From positions 1 to 8,139 of the forward strand of contig CAILAO010000427.1 of assembly GCA_903832105.1 (NCBI GenBank): a DNA stretch of 8,139 bases, read 5' to 3'. The position numbers and the translations under genes were made by a program. The DNA comes from an uncultured Pseudomonadota bacterium. Its GTDB lineage: Bacteria > Bdellovibrionota_B > Oligoflexia > Oligoflexales > CAILAO01. This document shows positions 6,091-8,139 of the stretch, one piece after another. The notes under the pieces are model-generated. The model ran no database searches, was not told where the DNA came from, and was given only the letters and a program-made list of their open reading frames with translations. Numbering within the stretch: position 1 is the first letter of the stretch; each line of letters begins with the position of its first letter.

Positions 6091-7581
6091 TCACGAAGAA
6101 CGTGAAAGAGCATACTCTTCTCCCGTCGTAAGCTCTCGGTGCTCTTTAACAAGCTCAGTAATGATTGATAAAGCTCCTTCCTCAAGTTCAAATACTCCGA
6201 AACGATAAGGATGATCCTTGCCAACCGTCCCTTTTTTAAACTGGGTGTTCTGGTCCAGCAGGCAGACATCAACAGGTATGCTGCTAAGCGTTTCTAGTTT
6301 TAGTGTTGAGGTATAACGATAATAAGGGTGCCAAATTGGCTCGGAGATGACCGAATAGGTTGCGATAATTCGCCATGTTTGATCTTGGGCATGATCCTGA
6401 GATGACAAGACCCTGTGAGAGTCTTCGGCGGCAAAAAAGCAAAGATCGCCCGGTCGCGGAAGATTCCCCATAGGCCTCGAAAGATGTTCGATTGATTTCC
6501 TGTGACTTGTTTGGAGCTCGAATTGATGACGTGGCGAAAGCTTAATGAGCCAAATTCTGGCTGGACGGAGCTCATCTTGCTTTACGTTACATAGCTCATC
6601 GACATTTTTCGGCATTTCCGACGTGACCGTGCTTAATTTGGCTGCAATCCATGAACCGGGGAGTCCGTGAGCTTTTGAAGCAGATAGCGCTTTGCGTAGG
6701 TAATTCGCGGCGGTCTCGGCGTGCCTCTTAGATCCTTCTGTTTTATCAAGTTCTGCATAGGCGTATCCTAACAGAGCTAAAAGATCCGGATCATTTTCTC
6801 CAACGACCTGAATGGCTTGTTGCAAGATGTGGAGTGTTTCTTTCACCTCGCCCAAGCGGAGTTTCGAGTAGGCAGCAAGGATTTGGTAATCACTATTGTC
6901 AGGATACAATTTTAGGAGCTGTTTTGCTTCAAGAACGGCTTCTCCGAAGTTGCCAACCTCAAGATGGCGGTGCAGCGCGAAATAGGATGGAGTCGGTGAT
7001 GCAGGAAAGACCGAACTGATACTCTTTAATACTGTTTCAAGAGTCGTCTCATTGCGAGTAATTAATGACTCGCGAGCAAGTGCTAGCCAATGGAAAAAAT
7101 CTTGAAACTGTGCGCCGCTTTCTATTTTGAAGTAAGGAAATTTTTCGGAATTTGATTTGCGAAGCATGAGACGCTCTTTAAGTTCCCAGTAATACGGGTT
7201 ACTGAGTTCATGTTGCAACGCCTTTTCGATGAGGGTGACGGCCTCCAATTCATCCAGTTCTAAGTGGATGACTCCTTGCAGGGCTTGGAATGTCGCAAGA
7301 TGTTCTGTGTCACAATGACCTCTTTTTTGAAGATGCAAAGAGAGCGCTCTTAACGACTGCTTGTCGTTCCGCTCAGCTAATACCTCGATCCATAGTCTAT
7401 ACAGGCAGAAAAGGTTAGAATGCTCTGGACAGTTGGCGATTAGATTAGAGACGTATTCAGCGGTTTCCGAGTAGTCGCCGCTCCAATATTTATCGAGTCC
7501 AGTTAAGTAGTCGTTGGAAATCAGATTTTTTAGGGAATCTCGAATGACGCTTTCAGATTGCTGAAGAAATGGAAGTACCAT
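6091..7581 (-). CDS. TPR protein with C-terminal PUA/EVE-like domain
   Basis: This protein has 496 residues and no signal peptide, so it is probably cytoplasmic. Residues about 25-300 are alpha-helical and repeat-like; the clearest tetratricopeptide-type units span about 204-300, for example NFGEAVLEAKQLLKLYPDN followed by a second unit with YAYAELDK. TPRs usually bind proteins. Residues about 339-482 change character: ARIWLIKLSP, then PRPGDLCFFAA, then RIIATYSVISEPIW, then VDVCLLD, and finally RFGVFELEEGALSIITEL. This order of strands and the GDL-FF and V-SEP motifs resembles the EVE/PUA superfamily, whose members bind modified bases in DNA or RNA. The match is by eye and needs a profile search. 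It is the first gene of the likely operon, with GGAGGAGG seven bases before the ATG. The N-terminal 200 residues are weakly repeat-like and could be something else. Confidence 0.8.
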   Translation of the reverse strand: MVLPFLQQSESVIRDSLKNLISNDYLTGLDKYWSGDYSETAEYVSNLIANCPEHSNLFCLYRLWIEVLAERNDKQSLRALSLHLQKRGHCDTEHLATFQALQGVIHLELDELEAVTLIEKALQHELSNPYYWELKERLMLRKSNSEKFPYFKIESGAQFQDFFHWLALARESLITRNETTLETVLKSISSVFPASPTPSYFALHRHLEVGNFGEAVLEAKQLLKLYPDNSDYQILAAYSKLRLGEVKETLHILQQAIQVVGENDPDLLALLGYAYAELDKTEGSKRHAETAANYLRKALSASKAHGLPGSWIAAKLSTVTSEMPKNVDELCNVKQDELRPARIWLIKLSPRHQFELQTSHRKSIEHLSRPMGNLPRPGDLCFFAAEDSHRVLSSQDHAQDQTWRIIATYSVISEPIWHPYYRYTSTLKLETLSSIPVDVCLLDQNTQFKKGTVGKDHPYRFGVFELEEGALSIITELVKEHRELTTGEEYALSRSS

Positions 7582-7588
7582 GGGAAAA

Positions 7589-7596
7589 CCTCCTCC
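7589..7596 (-). promoter_or_regulatory. Strong ribosome-binding site of the TPR gene
   Basis: GGAGGAGG lies seven bases before ATG 7581 on the minus strand. The frame remains open upstream as far as a TAA near 7650, but no better start with such a site is seen, so this start is preferred. Confidence 0.75.
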
Positions 7597-7880
7597 ACGG
7601 GTTAGGAATGGACAAATGCACTGGCTCCAAGTGAGGTTTCGGCTGATTTGATAAAAACTTTAGAACTGGGGGATGGAGGCGGTCCTCGTGACCTATTTAT
7701 CAAGCCACATCTATGGGGGAATTCCCGATTTTTTTCAGATTTCTATAAAGGCGATTATCGAAGAAAGATACAAATAACAAGGACAGATAGAGGATTTCTC
7801 TGTTACGCGAAGGGTAAATTAGCTGGCCATCTTCGTCGTTTTTTTAGCTCCACGCATGACTTTTTTTGCGGCGACTTTTT
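7597..7880. other. Upstream region of the TPR operon, no convincing gene
   Basis: This stretch should hold the promoter of the TPR-mtnA operon. A plus-strand frame at 7648-7908 starts with TTG, lacks a ribosome-binding site, and has a low-complexity, Phe-, Arg- and Cys-rich composition, so I do not call it. On the minus strand 7819-7880 encodes a Lys/Ala-rich end (for example KVAAKKVMRGAKKTTK) followed by TAA, discussed in the findings. I see no confident -35/-10 pair on either strand. Confidence 0.4.
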
Positions 7881-8139
7881 GTGTCTGAGCGGGAACTGGT
7901 TGAAATAGTGTCAACGGTAAAAAACAGTTTCGCCATAACCGCAAACGTTGATCTCGAGCTTTACAGGGGAGGAACCAGGGTCGGAACAGAGAAGATTTCA
8001 GGTCCACCAAACTCTTCTGCCGAATGCAGGACAAAGACGATTCCCCCCGAGCCGGGAAGAAATGTGTACAAAATAAAAATCGGATCCCAGGAGGTAAAGG
8101 ATCGGAAACCCGAGAACAATATTGCGTTCGCTTCCGTGA
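7881..8139 (+). CDS. Tentative partial CDS, beta-rich protein of unknown function
   Basis: A plus-strand frame is open from a TGA at 7857 to the window end and is cut there. From GTG 7881 it gives about 86 residues. The part after residue 10 alternates polar and hydrophobic residues in the manner of beta strands, for example FAITANVDLELYRGGTRVG and NVYKIKIGSQEVKDRKPEN, with Gly/Pro/Asn turns between them, suggesting an Ig-like or similar beta-sandwich domain. I recognise no family. There is no signal peptide or membrane segment in the visible part. The start is unclear: GTG 7881, TTG 7866 and GTG 7908 all lack a good ribosome-binding site, so the real start may differ or the 5' end may be degraded. 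The locus is unusually poor in stops, and several frames on both strands are open to the edge; I prefer this one on residue pattern only. It would run divergently from the TPR operon. Confidence 0.45.
   Translation, partial: MSERELVEIVSTVKNSFAITANVDLELYRGGTRVGTEKISGPPNSSAECRTKTIPPEPGRNVYKIKIGSQEVKDRKPENNIAFASV

Noticed and set aside
7648..7908. Plus-strand frame of 86 codons
   Set aside because: It has a TTG start, no ribosome-binding site and a composition rich in Phe, Arg and Cys with no recognisable pattern. It lies where the TPR operon promoter is expected.

Overview
The window looks like ordinary bacterial chromosome with moderate G+C. Ribosome-binding sites are clear and several starts are ATG, GTG or TTG. 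Two proteins carry Sec-type signal peptides, which fits a bacterium exporting proteins through a cytoplasmic membrane. A small Lys/Ala-tailed, histone-like protein recalls those of chlamydia-like bacteria and some predatory or host-associated Gram-negatives, but the sequence gives no firm taxonomic marker and I do not name a lineage. There are no RNA genes, transposases, CRISPR arrays, integrases or phage genes that I can see.

Layout. On the minus strand, 69-2450 encodes a long transketolase-family enzyme. A 170-base divergent intergenic region separates it from a plus-strand gene (2621-3310) for a small exported protein I do not recognise. That gene converges on a minus-strand gene (3369-3764) for a basic, helical, Lys/Ala-tailed protein. 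A strong symmetrical hairpin (3318-3353) lies between them and probably terminates both. After an AT-rich gap of about 280 bases come three minus-strand genes with gaps of 32 and 42 bases, read from right to left: a TPR protein with a C-terminal PUA/EVE-like domain (7581-6091), a single-pass membrane protein with a signal peptide and a PsbP/DUF1795-like exported domain (6058-5150), and methylthioribose-1-phosphate isomerase mtnA (5107-4043). They probably form one operon led by the TPR gene, whose ribosome-binding site is strong. At the right edge, 7881-8139 is a tentative plus-strand partial gene for a beta-rich protein, running divergently from the operon and cut by the window end.

How the genes may work together. 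Only two metabolic functions are clear: transketolase (non-oxidative pentose phosphate pathway) and MtnA (methionine salvage). No other salvage gene (mtnK, mtnB, mtnC, mtnD, mtnE or mtnN) is visible, so MtnA is an isolated member here. Its two operon partners have no obvious link to methionine metabolism. The most interesting points are the TPR plus PUA/EVE-like fusion, the transketolase with GEG in place of the usual GDG diphosphate-site motif, the in-frame 9-base repeat carrying alternative starts and Shine-Dalgarno sites in front of the histone-like gene, and the undefined frame at the right edge. I did not find a convincing new multi-gene system.
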